Shown piece by piece: positions 1-8,841 of a stretch of DNA of 42,455 nt. Location: positions 1-42,455 of the forward strand of contig JAKEFK010000179.1 in assembly GCA_022616075.1 (NCBI GenBank), written 5' to 3'. Numbering within the stretch: the stretch's first letter is position 1; the number at the start of each line of letters is the position of its first letter. Below the pieces are notes generated by a model. It was given only the letters and a program-made list of their open reading frames with translations. It was not told the origin of the DNA and ran no database searches. Position numbers and translations under genes: made by a program. Source of the DNA: a bacterium (lineage in GTDB: Bacteria; Acidobacteriota; HRBIN11; JAKEFK01).

Positions 1-130
1 CTACTTACGCAGGCGGGACGCCTGCCCTACTTACGCAGGCGGGACGCCTGCCCTACTTACGCAGGCGGGACGCCTGCCCTACTTACGCAGGCGGGACGCC
101 CGCGCTACTTACGCAGGCGGGACGCCCGCG
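1..130. repeat. 26-bp tandem array, five units (family A)
   Basis: Five consecutive 26-bp units start at 1, 27, 53, 79 and 105. Each reads CTACTTACGCAGGCGGGACG followed by CCTGCC or CCCGCG. The first three are identical, and units four and five share the CCCGCG ending. Each unit carries a small dyad around GGCGGGACGCC. The array runs off the left edge, so its full size is unknown. The unit resembles one arm of the dispersed hairpins near 14062, 17686, 26944 and 29289. There are no unique spacers, so it is not a CRISPR. The stop codon of the flanking oxidoreductase gene lies inside the fifth unit. Confidence 0.95.
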
Positions 131-1050
131 GTACATTGCTTCACCGCCAGCGCCATCTTCAACGAAGGAAGGGATTCCCGAATCTCAACACCCGAAGAAC
201 TTCGGCCAGCAACTGCATCGCGGAAAGCGCTTAACTCCTCCAGCAACGGATGTTGTCGTTCCTCCGGTTTGTACTCCTGCTGAGATATCTCAGGAAAGCC
301 TGCATTGCAAAGATTGGGCTGCAAAGAAAACTGCGAGAGGGTTTGCTCCGCAAGATCGAGGGAAAGATAGGAATAGGGCTGAAACAATCGCATCTTCCGC
401 ATCCTTTTGCCGCTGACGCGAGAAGCGGTGAGATTCACGACACATTTCCCGGGGAATTTCAATCGCGCATTGGTAATGTCGATCTGCCGCGAAAGAATTG
501 GAATTCCAACTGCTTCGATGTGAGCGGGTTCCTCTTTTAAAAAAAGGTAGAGAAGATCGAGGTCATGAATCATGAGATCCAGCACAACATCGATATCCAG
601 GCTGCGCGGTGAGAAAACACCGAGACGATGAGTCTCTATAAAAAGCGGCCTGGTGATGTCAGACAGTGCCCTTCGCACCACAGGATTAAAACGTTCAGGC
701 AATCCGACGTGGGCTACGATGCCTTGCGCAGCCGCCAAATCGGCCAGTTGCTCAGCTTCTTCGGCCGTAGCCGCGACTGGTTTTTCGATCAGCACGTGTT
801 TCCCGGCGCGAATCAATTCCGTAGAAATCGCAAAATGGTCAGATGTCGGGACAGCTATGATTGCAGCATCAAACTGGTCCATGCGCGAACGATAAGAAGT
901 ATCGTAAGGAAGATGGTATTCCTGGCCGGCAGCGATAGCTTTTTCCGAAACGATATCCACAAGCAAAACGGGATCGACCCCCGGGAGATTTTTGAGGAAT
1001 CGAAGATGGTGCTTACCCTGATGTCCAATGCCGATGAGAGCTAAACGCAT
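109..1050 (-). CDS. Gfo/Idh/MocA-family NAD(P)-dependent oxidoreductase
   Basis: This 313-residue protein has the two-domain plan of Gfo/Idh/MocA dehydrogenases. The N-terminus has a Rossmann dinucleotide-binding loop (GIGHQG, about residues 7-12), and the family EKP motif follows at about residue 90 (LIEKPVA). The C-terminal half should be the alpha/beta substrate domain. It lies 10 nt downstream of lpxA. In several diderm lineages a Gfo/Idh gene sits in the lpx cluster, so a role in UDP-sugar oxidation for lipid A or a surface glycan is plausible; that is inference. The last residues (TAGVPPA) and the TAA stop are read from the 26-bp repeat array, so the native C-terminus has been replaced or extended by repeat sequence. 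Substrate unknown. Confidence 0.88.
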   Translation of the reverse strand: MRLALIGIGHQGKHHLRFLKNLPGVDPVLLVDIVSEKAIAAGQEYHLPYDTSYRSRMDQFDAAIIAVPTSDHFAISTELIRAGKHVLIEKPVAATAEEAEQLADLAAAQGIVAHVGLPERFNPVVRRALSDITRPLFIETHRLGVFSPRSLDIDVVLDLMIHDLDLLYLFLKEEPAHIEAVGIPILSRQIDITNARLKFPGKCVVNLTASRVSGKRMRKMRLFQPYSYLSLDLAEQTLSQFSLQPNLCNAGFPEISQQEYKPEERQHPLLEELSAFRDAVAGRSSSGVEIRESLPSLKMALAVKQCTAGVPPA

Positions 1051-1060
1051 TGTAAGAACT

Positions 1061-1837
1061 TTACTTGATAATTCCGCGGGTGGAAGAGCGAATGAAATCC
1101 AGAAGATAGGTGATTTCCTCTATCTGCGGCACTTCTTCAGAAATCCTTTCCAGAGCCTGCCTGGTATTCAATTTCGATTGGAGCAGAAGGCGGAAGGCAT
1201 GCTTGATAACGCTGAGTTTTTGATCGTTAAAACCCCGTCTCCGGAGGCCAATGGAGTTCATCCCGTAGCAATGCGCTCTGTTCCCTACGGTCTTCGAATA
1301 AGGTAGAACATCTTTTGTAATCACGGAGTAACCACCCACAAAACCGTACTCTCCTACACGGCAGAATTGATGAATGCCGGAAAATGCGCCGACAAGGGAG
1401 TAGTCCTCTACCGTTACATGCCCCGCCAGTGTCGCTGCATTTGCCATGATTACATGGCTTCCTATAGTGCAATCGTGAGCGACATGTGTGTAGGCCATAA
1501 AAAAATTGTTGTGTCCTACGATCGTTTTCTTTCCACCTCCTTGAGTTCCACGGTGGAAAGTGACAAATTCCCGGAAAACGTTGTCATCTCCGATAATCAA
1601 TTCGCTTCGTTCCCCGTGAAATTTCAAGTCCTGTGGAATTTGGCCGATGGAAGCAAACGGAAAAAAACGGCAATTCTTGCCAATGATGGTAGGACCCTCA
1701 ATCACGACGTGCGGCGCAATTTCCGTTCCGCTGTCGATTCGTACGCCAGGTCCGATTACGGAATAGGGACCGACGCAAACGTCCTCCGCCATTTCCGTCT
1801 CCGGATGAATGATCGCTGTGGAATGAATCGAAGACAT
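1061..1837 (-). CDS. lpxA: Acyl-ACP--UDP-N-acetylglucosamine O-acyltransferase
   Basis: LpxA transfers a 3-hydroxyacyl chain from ACP to the 3-OH of UDP-GlcNAc, the first step of lipid A synthesis in the cytoplasm. From the ATG at 1837 the protein has 258 residues, close to the usual 260 or so. It begins with the typical SSIHSTAIIHP and continues in hexapeptide repeats of a left-handed beta-helix. The catalytic histidine motif VTFHRGT is present, and the helical C-terminal domain follows. A TTG six codons upstream is also in frame, but the ATG one base after the fabZ stop fits the family. No clear Shine-Dalgarno is visible, so translation is probably coupled to fabZ. Confidence 0.95.
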   Translation of the reverse strand: MSSIHSTAIIHPETEMAEDVCVGPYSVIGPGVRIDSGTEIAPHVVIEGPTIIGKNCRFFPFASIGQIPQDLKFHGERSELIIGDDNVFREFVTFHRGTQGGGKKTIVGHNNFFMAYTHVAHDCTIGSHVIMANAATLAGHVTVEDYSLVGAFSGIHQFCRVGEYGFVGGYSVITKDVLPYSKTVGNRAHCYGMNSIGLRRRGFNDQKLSVIKHAFRLLLQSKLNTRQALERISEEVPQIEEITYLLDFIRSSTRGIIK

Positions 1838-1838
1838 G

Positions 1839-2282
1839 CTAGGAGTTCTGAACAACGATGGAAGTTAGAAATTCCGCTTCTGCTACCAGCGTTTCATTGA
1901 CAAACGCTTCCCCGCGCATCTTGCAAATTGTGTGTTTGTAGCGCAGCACATCCACCACCAGCCGCAATTGATCGCCGGGAATTACGGTCTTGCGGAATTT
2001 TGCGTTGTCGATCCCAACCAGATAGACAAGTCCCTTTTCTTTCAGTTCGTGATCCTGAAGCAAAAGGACCCCACCCAGTTGAGCCATCGCTTCAATAATC
2101 AAAACCCCGGGCATAATCGGACGTCCGGGGAAATGGCCCGCAAAAAAAGGTTCGTTGTACGTCACGTTCTTGATTCCGATAATTCTTTTTTCTTTCTCAA
2201 ATTCAAGAACGCGATCCACCAGCAGGAAAGGATAGCGGTGGGGCAACGCCTTCAAGATAGCATTGATGTCCAGTGCCATCAT
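1839..2282 (-). CDS. fabZ: 3-hydroxyacyl-ACP dehydratase FabZ
   Basis: FabZ dehydrates 3-hydroxyacyl-ACP in fatty-acid elongation and competes with LpxA for 3-hydroxyacyl-ACP, which explains the common fabZ-lpxA pairing. The 147-residue hot-dog protein shows [13 protein letters not shown] near the N-terminus. The active site [21 protein letters not shown] carries the catalytic His and the helix Glu. Two consecutive ATG codons start the ORF, preceded by AAAGGA about 5 nt upstream. The stop is separated from the lpxA ATG by one base. It lies 11 nt downstream of ompH, in the place where lpxD often intervenes. Confidence 0.95.
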   Translation of the reverse strand: MMALDINAILKALPHRYPFLLVDRVLEFEKEKRIIGIKNVTYNEPFFAGHFPGRPIMPGVLIIEAMAQLGGVLLLQDHELKEKGLVYLVGIDNAKFRKTVIPGDQLRLVVDVLRYKHTICKMRGEAFVNETLVAEAEFLTSIVVQNS

Positions 2283-2293
2283 TCAGTCCTTTC

Positions 2294-2815
2294 TTACTTC
2301 TTAGGCACGGCACCCTTTGCTATAGCATCATTGAACAACTTGATCACTTCATCCGTGATGTCATTCTTCGCGCTGAAGTAGACCAGCTGATCCCGTTGAA
2401 TGATCACGGAATAACCCCTTTCTTCACCCATTTTCTGGATGATCGGAAGCACTTTTTCTTCGATACCTTTGATCGCTTTTCCCAGCTCTCGTTGGATTTC
2501 ATTTTCTGAATCCTCGGAGTAACGTCTCAATTCGGTAATTGCTTTTTGGATATCGCCATTAAGTTTTTCCCGGGCTTCTACACTCAGAATGTCGCGCTGT
2601 TTTTCCAGTTTGTCGCGCATCGTCTGAATACTGGTCTGCTGCCTGTCGATCTCCGCTTGTTTCTTGTCTTTTAGCGTTTTGATTTCAGCCAGCGCCTTTT
2701 TCCCCATTTCCGAACCCTGCACTACCCTTTGAGGATCAATGACAGCAATCCCCGCCGTTTGAGCAAATACCGGTAGCGCAAACAAAACCAATAAAGGAAA
2801 CATCAGCCATTTCAT
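2294..2815 (-). CDS. OmpH/Skp-family periplasmic chaperone
   Basis: Skp/OmpH proteins hold unfolded outer-membrane proteins in the periplasm for BamA. I start the gene at the ATG at 2815, preceded by GGAGAGA, which gives 173 residues. A longer in-frame ORF reaches 2986 but has no ribosome site and reads through repeat sequence. The start yields a signal peptide (MKWLMFPLLVLFALPVFAQ). Then come a short strand (IAVIDPQRVVQ), long charged coiled-coil helices (DKKQAEIDRQQTSIQTM onward) and a C-terminal strand (YSVIIQRDQLVYFS), the Skp layout. bamA lies directly upstream, the normal partner arrangement. Confidence 0.9.
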   Translation of the reverse strand: MKWLMFPLLVLFALPVFAQTAGIAVIDPQRVVQGSEMGKKALAEIKTLKDKKQAEIDRQQTSIQTMRDKLEKQRDILSVEAREKLNGDIQKAITELRRYSEDSENEIQRELGKAIKGIEEKVLPIIQKMGEERGYSVIIQRDQLVYFSAKNDITDEVIKLFNDAIAKGAVPKK

Positions 2816-2848
2816 AGAACTATTTCTCTCCATTGTTAATAATTTTTT

Positions 2849-2922
2849 TACCACAGAGTCACGGAGCACACAGAGAAGTATCAGTTTTTCTCCGTGAAAT
2901 CCGTAACTCCTTGGTGAAAAAG
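2849..2922. repeat. Imperfect palindrome, family B (CACAGAG/ACGGAG type)
   Basis: The left arm (CCACAGAGTCACGGAGC) and the right arm (CTCCGTGAAATCCGTAACTC) are degenerate inverse complements around a short A/T-rich centre. Composition and layout match the ACGCAGAG palindromes at 8087 and 10073, though the match is weaker. It lies just upstream of ompH and accounts for the spurious N-terminal extension of that ORF. Confidence 0.55.
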
Positions 2923-2984
2923 AATAATGCAATTGAGGCAAAGACGCCAAGAATATCATAATTCCGGTGACTTTGCTTGCAACC

Positions 2985-3082
2985 ATCTTTCTCCCCCTTA
3001 TAAAGGGGAGAGCAAAAGGGGTCCTATTAGAAGCTTCCCAACCTCCCCTTAGTCCCCTCCTTCATAAGGAGGGAAATCTTGG
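2985..3082. repeat. Paired short palindromes, family D (CCCCTTATAAAGGGG type)
   Basis: Two dyads lie in the bamA-ompH gap. One is CTCCCCCTTATAAAGGGGAG at 2991-3010. The other is CCCTCCTT, loop CAT, AAGGAGGG at 3055-3073. The intervening segment contains AAAAGGGG and CCTCCCCTTAG. The whole looks like a composite intergenic repeat of the kind scattered through many environmental genomes. Either dyad could form a hairpin in the bamA-ompH transcript; neither has the T-tract of a classical terminator on the minus strand. Confidence 0.6.
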
Positions 3083-3098
3083 GCAAGTGCACCGTCCC

Positions 3099-5435
3099 CT
3101 AGAATGTCGTTCCGACGGAGAATCGAAATGTCGTCCTTTCCGGCCGGCTGCCTGGGGGTAGTATCAGCAGATCGTCATAGTTAAAGTTATATGCCCAGAT
3201 AAACCGGAAAGGGGCGCTCAAGAAAGGAGCCGTAAATCGGACCTCGAAACCGGTGCTTCCGCGCATGTCCTTCAAGGAGATGTTGTGGTCGTTATCAAAA
3301 GCATTTCCATAATCCACAAATGCCGCAATTTTTAAAGGACCGGCAAGCGGCATCACGTACTCTGCATTGATCAGAAAGTACTTGTTTCCGCCGACCAGGA
3401 AAAGACGCTGCGATAGCGGCTCGATCCTGATGGGAGAAACTGTCCGAACGTCATAACCACGAATGCTTTGTTCTCCCCCGAGATAATATCTTTCATAAAA
3501 TGGAAGCTCTTCACTATTAAATCCAGTGGCATAACCCCCTTCCACATTAATATCGGTGTGATGTTTTTTGGTTAAACCGGGCAAGTACATGGTGAAGGCT
3601 GCAGAAGGCTTATAGTAGCTTACGTCCCCACCAAACGGTCCACCGACGATTTCATTTGAAAAAACGAAACGGGTTCCGCGGCTTGGATCAATCGGATTGT
3701 TGATTGTATTGCGCAGAATCTGCGGAATAACGCGGCTTTCGATGCGGTCGCTCTGCAGTAATTCCGCACCCGGAAACAGACTTTCATCGGCTGGCGGTAT
3801 GGTGATTTCACCAGGCAGATCAATATCGACCGTTTGATAACCGTACGACACGGCGCCTCTAAGATCGCCGACGATATGGAACCCAAAGGAAACATTTCCG
3901 CCAATCGTGTCTTTCAGGTAATTGAAATAATCATAACGGCTGCGGAATACGCTGAATCCAAGAGCGATTCGACGATCCAGAAAGTATGGCTCCAGCACTT
4001 GCACCGCATAGTTTTTAGTGCGGGTTCCGCTTTGCAAGCTCAAGGTAAAAATCTTTCCGCTGCCGAAAAGGTTTTTAGTTGAAAAAACGACGTCACCAAA
4101 GAACCCATCGAGCTCACTGTATCCACCGCCCAGCCGAATCTCATTTCTCTTATTTTCTTTAACTTCTACAGCGATATCCGCCTGGTTCGTTTTATCCGAA
4201 ACAGGAGTGATGTTCGGCTTCAGGTCTTCAAAAAAGCCGAGCCGGTAGATTCGATCAATGCTCTCGCGAAATTTCGAAACCCGGAGCAGTTCTCCTTCCT
4301 GAATCAACATTTCCCTGCGAATGACCTTGTCACGCGTGTAATCATTGCCCGTAAACTCCATACGGTTCACGTAAAACTGGCCGTTCTCTTGAACCTCCAT
4401 CTTTAGATCCACAATGTCCTTGTCCTTCTTCACATCAAAAACCGGACCGATCGAAACGTAAATATAGCCTTCGTCTCCGTAAAGCTTCTGGATCTCGTCT
4501 ACTCCCTCTTTGAGCAAGCTTCGATTAAAAACCTTCCCTTGTTGCAGCGGAATCTTCGGCAACAACTTTTGGGAATCAAAAACTGTGTTCCCCGTAAATT
4601 CAATGTTACCAACTTTGTACTGGCGGCCTTCGCGTACAGGAATGGTGAGCTTCATCCGTTCTTTGTTTTTAGGATCCAGCTCAATCTTCGGTTCATCGAT
4701 GCGCGCGTTGATGTACCCATGGTTGAAGTAAAGCTCTTCAACTCGCTCCATGTCCTTTTCGAATTTTTCTTTCTCAAAATCGTCCTTCTTGGTGATCCAG
4801 GAAAACATCCAGTGTTCTTTGGTATCTTTCATCCGTCCTTTCAGTTTTCCATCCGAAAAAACCTTATTTCCATCGAATTCAATATCCCCGATTTTCACAT
4901 TCGGGCCTTCATCCACAACAAAAACCAGTTTTGTGTACGAATCACCGATGGGCTCGGTCTTGTAGCTGGCCGACCCGAATTGCAACCCCTTTTCGGTCAT
5001 CAGTTTATTGATCGAATTCACAACTCTTTGAGCGATATAAGAATCGAGCGGTTGATCGGTTCGAATATTGATATTTTCATCCTTCAGCTTGGTTTGAATA
5101 TCGTCAGTAGAGACCTTCTTGTTGCCGGTGTATTCAATCGTTTTCACCAGCGGTCGTTCCTTAACTTTGAAAATAACTTCGATACCCTTCGGCGTCGTTT
5201 CTGTCTCGACTTTCAGGTCATCCAGAAAACCGGTCTGCCAGAGCCGCCGAAAGTCGCTCTGAACGGCGCCCTCATCATATGGGTCACCCGCTTTCACGGA
5301 AATGTAGTAAAGGTAAGTTTCAGTCGCAATCCGCTGATTGCCTTCAATACGAACGGAAGAGACTGTGTTGTTGTCCTGACCAAAAGCAGCGGACAGTAAA
5401 AGGAAAAACGCAACGAGAGATAGAATGTATTTCAT
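3099..5435 (-). CDS. bamA: Outer-membrane protein assembly factor BamA
   Basis: BamA is the central Omp85 subunit that folds beta-barrels into the outer membrane. The 778-residue precursor has a signal peptide (KYILSLVAFFLLLSAAFG). Five POTRA-like repeats follow to roughly residue 420 (for example VSSVRIEGNQRI, VKTIEYTGNKKV, VKIGDIEFDGNKVF, YKVGNIEFTGNTVF and FYVNRMEFTGNDY). The C-terminal half is the 16-strand barrel, with GGEQSIRGYD before the conserved loop and a terminal aromatic FSVGTTF suited to Bam recognition. clpC lies 58 nt upstream and ompH downstream. Length and order are normal for the family. Confidence 0.97.
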   Translation of the reverse strand: MKYILSLVAFFLLLSAAFGQDNNTVSSVRIEGNQRIATETYLYYISVKAGDPYDEGAVQSDFRRLWQTGFLDDLKVETETTPKGIEVIFKVKERPLVKTIEYTGNKKVSTDDIQTKLKDENINIRTDQPLDSYIAQRVVNSINKLMTEKGLQFGSASYKTEPIGDSYTKLVFVVDEGPNVKIGDIEFDGNKVFSDGKLKGRMKDTKEHWMFSWITKKDDFEKEKFEKDMERVEELYFNHGYINARIDEPKIELDPKNKERMKLTIPVREGRQYKVGNIEFTGNTVFDSQKLLPKIPLQQGKVFNRSLLKEGVDEIQKLYGDEGYIYVSIGPVFDVKKDKDIVDLKMEVQENGQFYVNRMEFTGNDYTRDKVIRREMLIQEGELLRVSKFRESIDRIYRLGFFEDLKPNITPVSDKTNQADIAVEVKENKRNEIRLGGGYSELDGFFGDVVFSTKNLFGSGKIFTLSLQSGTRTKNYAVQVLEPYFLDRRIALGFSVFRSRYDYFNYLKDTIGGNVSFGFHIVGDLRGAVSYGYQTVDIDLPGEITIPPADESLFPGAELLQSDRIESRVIPQILRNTINNPIDPSRGTRFVFSNEIVGGPFGGDVSYYKPSAAFTMYLPGLTKKHHTDINVEGGYATGFNSEELPFYERYYLGGEQSIRGYDVRTVSPIRIEPLSQRLFLVGGNKYFLINAEYVMPLAGPLKIAAFVDYGNAFDNDHNISLKDMRGSTGFEVRFTAPFLSAPFRFIWAYNFNYDDLLILPPGSRPERTTFRFSVGTTF

Positions 5436-5493
5436 GATGAAACAGCCTTAAACTCCGCACGGGGTTCGATGATTGCGGCCCCGGCTAGAAATC

Positions 5494-7896
5494 TCAGGAT
5501 GGATTAAAGATCAGTTTTTCATCCTGCATGTCCACTTCAATGTTCTGAGTCTTCGTGTTTCCGCTGCGAATAAGCAGATTTGCGATGGGATCTTCAACGT
5601 AGCGTTGGATAGCGCGTCTCAACGGGCGAGCGCCGTATCGTTTGTCTTTGCAAGCCCGTTCCAACAACCAGGCCATAGCGGCATCCGACAACCGGATCTG
5701 TGGCCGCTCCTCCTTCTGATCTGCATTGATTTGATCAATCATCATTTGTATGATTTTCAGCAAGTCATCATCTGACAGCGGATGGAAAACAATAATTTCA
5801 TCTAAACGGTTGATGAACTCCGGGTTGAAGATCTTTCGAACTTCCTGCAGCACTTCTTCACGAATGTCCTCATATTCCTGGATGGCATCCGGCGCCCGGA
5901 ACCCCATGCGCCCCTTTTTTTCAATCATCCGGGCTCCGATATTGGAAGTCATAATGATTATCGTGTTCTTGAAATCTATGTGGTTCCCGAATGAATCCGT
6001 CAAGTGACCGTCCTCCAGCACTTGAAGCAGAATATTGAAGATACTGTAATGAGCTTTTTCAATTTCATCCAGCAACACAATGGAGTATGGATTCCTTTTT
6101 ACGAGCTCTGTTAGTTGCCCTCCGTCTTCATAACCCACATAGCCCGGAGGGGAACCGATCAACTTGGAAACCGAATGTTTCTCCATAAATTCAGACATAT
6201 CAAAGCGGACTAAAGCCTTTTCGCTGCCAAATAAATGCCTGGCCAGTGACCGCGCCAATTCAGTTTTACCGACGCCGGTAGGTCCCAACAACAGGAAGGA
6301 ACCGATTGGCTTATTTGGATTCTTCAGACCAATGCGGGACCGGCGGATCGCCCGAGAAACTGCGTCAATCGCGGGACTTTGAGCAATGATCCATTTCCGA
6401 AGCTCATCCTCAATATGGAGCAGCTTTTCTGATTCGGCTTCGTTCAAGGAGCTAAGAGGAATCCCTGTCCATTTCGAAATGACTTCCGTGATGTTTTCTT
6501 TCGTAACAATGCTAGTATGAGCCTGCGTCGCGTTCAGCTTTTCTTTCAACATAAAAAGATTTTCTCGCTGCAACATTTCTTCATCGCGATAAAATGCGGC
6601 TTTCTCAAACTCCTTTTTCTGAATCGCTGTTTCCATCCGGTCCACGATTGTTTTGATCTTCTTCTTGATGTCAGAGATTTCGCTCGGTTGCGGGGAACCG
6701 GTGAGTTTCACCTTTGACCCTGCTTCATCCATCAAATCGATGGCTTTATCAGGCAGAAATCTTTCGGTGAGATAACGCGAAGACAAAAACACCGAGGCGC
6801 GAATGGCGTCGTCCGTGTATTTTACACTGTGAAATTTCTCGTAGATTTCCTTCAGACCGGAAAGTATTTGTATGCTGTCATCTTCCGAAGGAGGACTGAT
6901 CCGTATCGGCTGAAATCGCCTTTCCAGAGAGCGGTCTTTTTCAATGTGTTTGCGGAATTCTGACGGAGTCGTAGCGCCGATGCACTGAATCTCGCGTCGC
7001 GACAGGGCTGGTTTCAAAATATTTGCGGCATCCAGCGATCCTTCCGCTGATCCTGCACCAACCAGTGTGTGAATCTCATCGATGAAGACAATGATTTCGG
7101 GAGATTCCGCAAGCTCTTTGAGAATCGCCTTCATGCGTTCCTCAAATTGTCCACGGTATTTCGTTCCGGCAACAACAAGAGAGATATCCAGCGCAAGTAC
7201 ACGCTTATCGGTGAGATGGTAGGGCACTTCGCCATCCACAATTCTTTGGGCCAGACCTTCCACCAGAGCCGTCTTCCCAACACCGGGCTCTCCTACCAGC
7301 AAAGGATTGTTTTTCGCGCGCCGGCAAAGGACCTGCACCATCCGATCCAGCTCCGGTTCGCGTCCGATCAAAGGATCCAGCATATGCCGCGCCGCCGCAT
7401 CCGTGAGATCCCTGCAGAATTCATAAAGTGTCGGCGCTTCCTTCACTTTCCCTGATGTCTTTTCGTTCAAAATGTTTGAAATTTCTGAACGAATGACCGT
7501 GAGCTTCATTCCTTTTTGACGCAAAATCTCAGCAGCTACGCAGTTTTCCAGGCGCAGGATGCCCAGAAGAATATGCTCCGTTCCAATGTATTTGTGATTC
7601 AGATGCTCCGCTTCTTCAGCGGCAAACGTCAGCACTTTGTCCACATCCGGACTGGGAGGAGGTTCAATGGTGGAGGAGATTTTCTCCTTTAAAATAATCC
7701 GCGATTCAATTTCTTTTCGAATCTCTTCAAACGTGATCTTGCATCGATTGAAAATTCGGCTGGTGATCCCATTTCCTTCGCGAATTAGACCAAGGAGAAG
7801 ATGCTCGGTTTCGATCGTGCGGCTCCCCAGTTGCGTGGCTTCGTAACGAGCAAATTGAATGACCCTGATCGCCCTTTCTGTATAATGCTCAAACAT
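5494..7896 (-). CDS. clpC: ATP-dependent Clp protease ATP-binding subunit ClpC
   Basis: ClpC is a double-ring AAA+ unfoldase that feeds substrates to ClpP. The 800-residue protein starts MFEHYTERAIRVIQFA, the normal ClpC opening. Two Clp_N repeats follow, then AAA-1 (GEPGVGKTALVEG, then VFIDEIHTLVGAG), a UVR/coiled-coil segment (IKKKIKTIVDRMETAIQKKEFEKAAFYRDEE), and AAA-2 (GPTGVGKTELARSLA, then LLDEIEKAH) with a C-terminal D2-small domain. I use the ATG at 7896, preceded by AAGGG; a GTG two codons upstream is also possible. Finding it between lolD and bamA is unexpected functionally. No clpP or mcsA/mcsB is in the window. Confidence 0.95.
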   Translation of the reverse strand: MFEHYTERAIRVIQFARYEATQLGSRTIETEHLLLGLIREGNGITSRIFNRCKITFEEIRKEIESRIILKEKISSTIEPPPSPDVDKVLTFAAEEAEHLNHKYIGTEHILLGILRLENCVAAEILRQKGMKLTVIRSEISNILNEKTSGKVKEAPTLYEFCRDLTDAAARHMLDPLIGREPELDRMVQVLCRRAKNNPLLVGEPGVGKTALVEGLAQRIVDGEVPYHLTDKRVLALDISLVVAGTKYRGQFEERMKAILKELAESPEIIVFIDEIHTLVGAGSAEGSLDAANILKPALSRREIQCIGATTPSEFRKHIEKDRSLERRFQPIRISPPSEDDSIQILSGLKEIYEKFHSVKYTDDAIRASVFLSSRYLTERFLPDKAIDLMDEAGSKVKLTGSPQPSEISDIKKKIKTIVDRMETAIQKKEFEKAAFYRDEEMLQRENLFMLKEKLNATQAHTSIVTKENITEVISKWTGIPLSSLNEAESEKLLHIEDELRKWIIAQSPAIDAVSRAIRRSRIGLKNPNKPIGSFLLLGPTGVGKTELARSLARHLFGSEKALVRFDMSEFMEKHSVSKLIGSPPGYVGYEDGGQLTELVKRNPYSIVLLDEIEKAHYSIFNILLQVLEDGHLTDSFGNHIDFKNTIIIMTSNIGARMIEKKGRMGFRAPDAIQEYEDIREEVLQEVRKIFNPEFINRLDEIIVFHPLSDDDLLKIIQMMIDQINADQKEERPQIRLSDAAMAWLLERACKDKRYGARPLRRAIQRYVEDPIANLLIRSGNTKTQNIEVDMQDEKLIFNPS

Positions 7897-7978
7897 GCTC
7901 ACCCTTTTTATGAATATAAAACGTTTTCAGGTTTCAAGCCTCACTTTCAGCTCGTGAAGACGTGCAACTTGAAAAGGT

Positions 7979-8010
7979 GAGCAGTGGAACAATGATTCCA
8001 CCCTCTGCTC
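7979..8010 (-). terminator. Possible hairpin between lolD and clpC
   Basis: On the minus strand GAGCAG, GTGGAA, TCATTG, TTCCAC, TGCTC can fold into a two-part stem with a small asymmetric internal loop. It lies about 85 nt upstream of clpC and about 140 nt downstream of lolD. The run after it (ACCTTTTC) is only weakly T-rich. It could end the lys/lol transcript or structure the clpC leader. The rest of 7903-8086 shows no gene. Confidence 0.35.
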
Positions 8011-8086
8011 AATAAAAACCGCCGCTTGGCAGCAATTAATTGTAACAAAACGAATTACGCTTTGCAACGAAAAATAGCCTTGATTT

Positions 8087-8155
8087 TTAACGCAGAGACG
8101 CGAAGACGCAGAGAAAAAGCTTTCTCAACTCTGCGTCCCTGCGTCCCTGCGTTAA
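8087..8155. repeat. Palindromic repeat, family B (TTAACGCAGAGACGC)
   Basis: The left arm begins TTAACGCAGAGACGCGAAGA and the right arm ends CTGCGTCCCTGCGTTAA. The inverse complement of the right arm (TTAACGCAGGGACGCAGG) matches the left with few changes. The centre is AAAGCTTT-like. The same element recurs at 10073-10144. The lolD stop codon (8152-8154) is the TAA at the right terminus of this element. Confidence 0.9.
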
Positions 8156-8841
8156 ATTTTTTTTTGGAGTTTGCCTTCGTGGAGGATGAAAGTTTCATCG
8201 CAGACTGCCGCGAGATCCGGATTGTGCGTTGCGATCACAAAAGCAAGCTGGCGGCGGCCATGCAGATCGCGAAAAAGTTGAAAGATGGAAGCGGCCGTAT
8301 TTTCATCCAGATTCCCCGTGGGTTCATCAGCAAGAATCAGAACCGGATCTTGAATCAGCGCGCGGGCGACAGCAACACGCTGTTGTTCTCCACCGGAAAG
8401 CTGCCCTGGTCTATGGTCCAATCTATCTGAGAGGCCCACTTCAGCAAGAATCTTTTTTGCTCGCACCGCTGCTTCCGCGCGGTCATACCTCTTCAGAAGA
8501 TAGGGCATCATCGTGTTTTCCAGCGTGTCGAACTCCGGCAGCAAGTGATGCATCTGAAAAACAAAACCTACTTTCTGGTTACGAAAGTGAGCCAATTGAA
8601 CCGGCGAATACTGCAGAATGTCGCGCCCTTCAAATAGAATTTCGCCGGAATCCGGCCGGTCCAATCCGCCGAGCAAATGCAAAAGTGTGCTCTTTCCAAC
8701 GCCGGATGCGCCCATGATGGCTATCATTTTCCCGGTATAGACTTCAAAATCCAGACCCTTCAAAACGTCGATTTGTTTCGAAGCAGATTGATAGGTTTTA
8801 TGGATCTGCAAAGCGTTCAACAAAACAAAATTCTTACTCAT
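8152..8841 (-). CDS. lolD: LolD-type lipoprotein-releasing ABC transporter ATPase
   Basis: LolD powers extraction of outer-membrane lipoproteins from the inner membrane with LolC/E. The 229-residue product has Walker A (GASGVGKST), a Q-loop near GFVFQMHHLLPEF, the ABC signature LSGGEQQRVAVARAL, Walker B with ILADEPTGNLDE, and the H-loop (ATHNP). I choose the ATG at 8841, which overlaps the lolC stop by 8 bases (ATGAGTAA), over a longer ORF reading into lolC. The C-terminus ends LQKKI with its stop in a palindromic repeat. MacB-type ATPases look similar, but the LolC-like partner supports the Lol assignment. Confidence 0.9.
   Translation of the reverse strand: MSKNFVLLNALQIHKTYQSASKQIDVLKGLDFEVYTGKMIAIMGASGVGKSTLLHLLGGLDRPDSGEILFEGRDILQYSPVQLAHFRNQKVGFVFQMHHLLPEFDTLENTMMPYLLKRYDRAEAAVRAKKILAEVGLSDRLDHRPGQLSGGEQQRVAVARALIQDPVLILADEPTGNLDENTAASIFQLFRDLHGRRQLAFVIATHNPDLAAVCDETFILHEGKLQKKI

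Noticed and set aside
1-130. CRISPR-like array
   Set aside because: The 26-bp units are contiguous with no unique spacers and no cas genes; it is a tandem repeat.
2816-2986. Longer N-terminus for OmpH
   Set aside because: It reads through repeat sequence, has no ribosome site, and would bury the signal peptide at 2815.
4539-5399. 286-codon plus-strand ORF
   Set aside because: It is antisense to bamA, lacks any recognisable motif, and overlaps a clear BamA reading frame.
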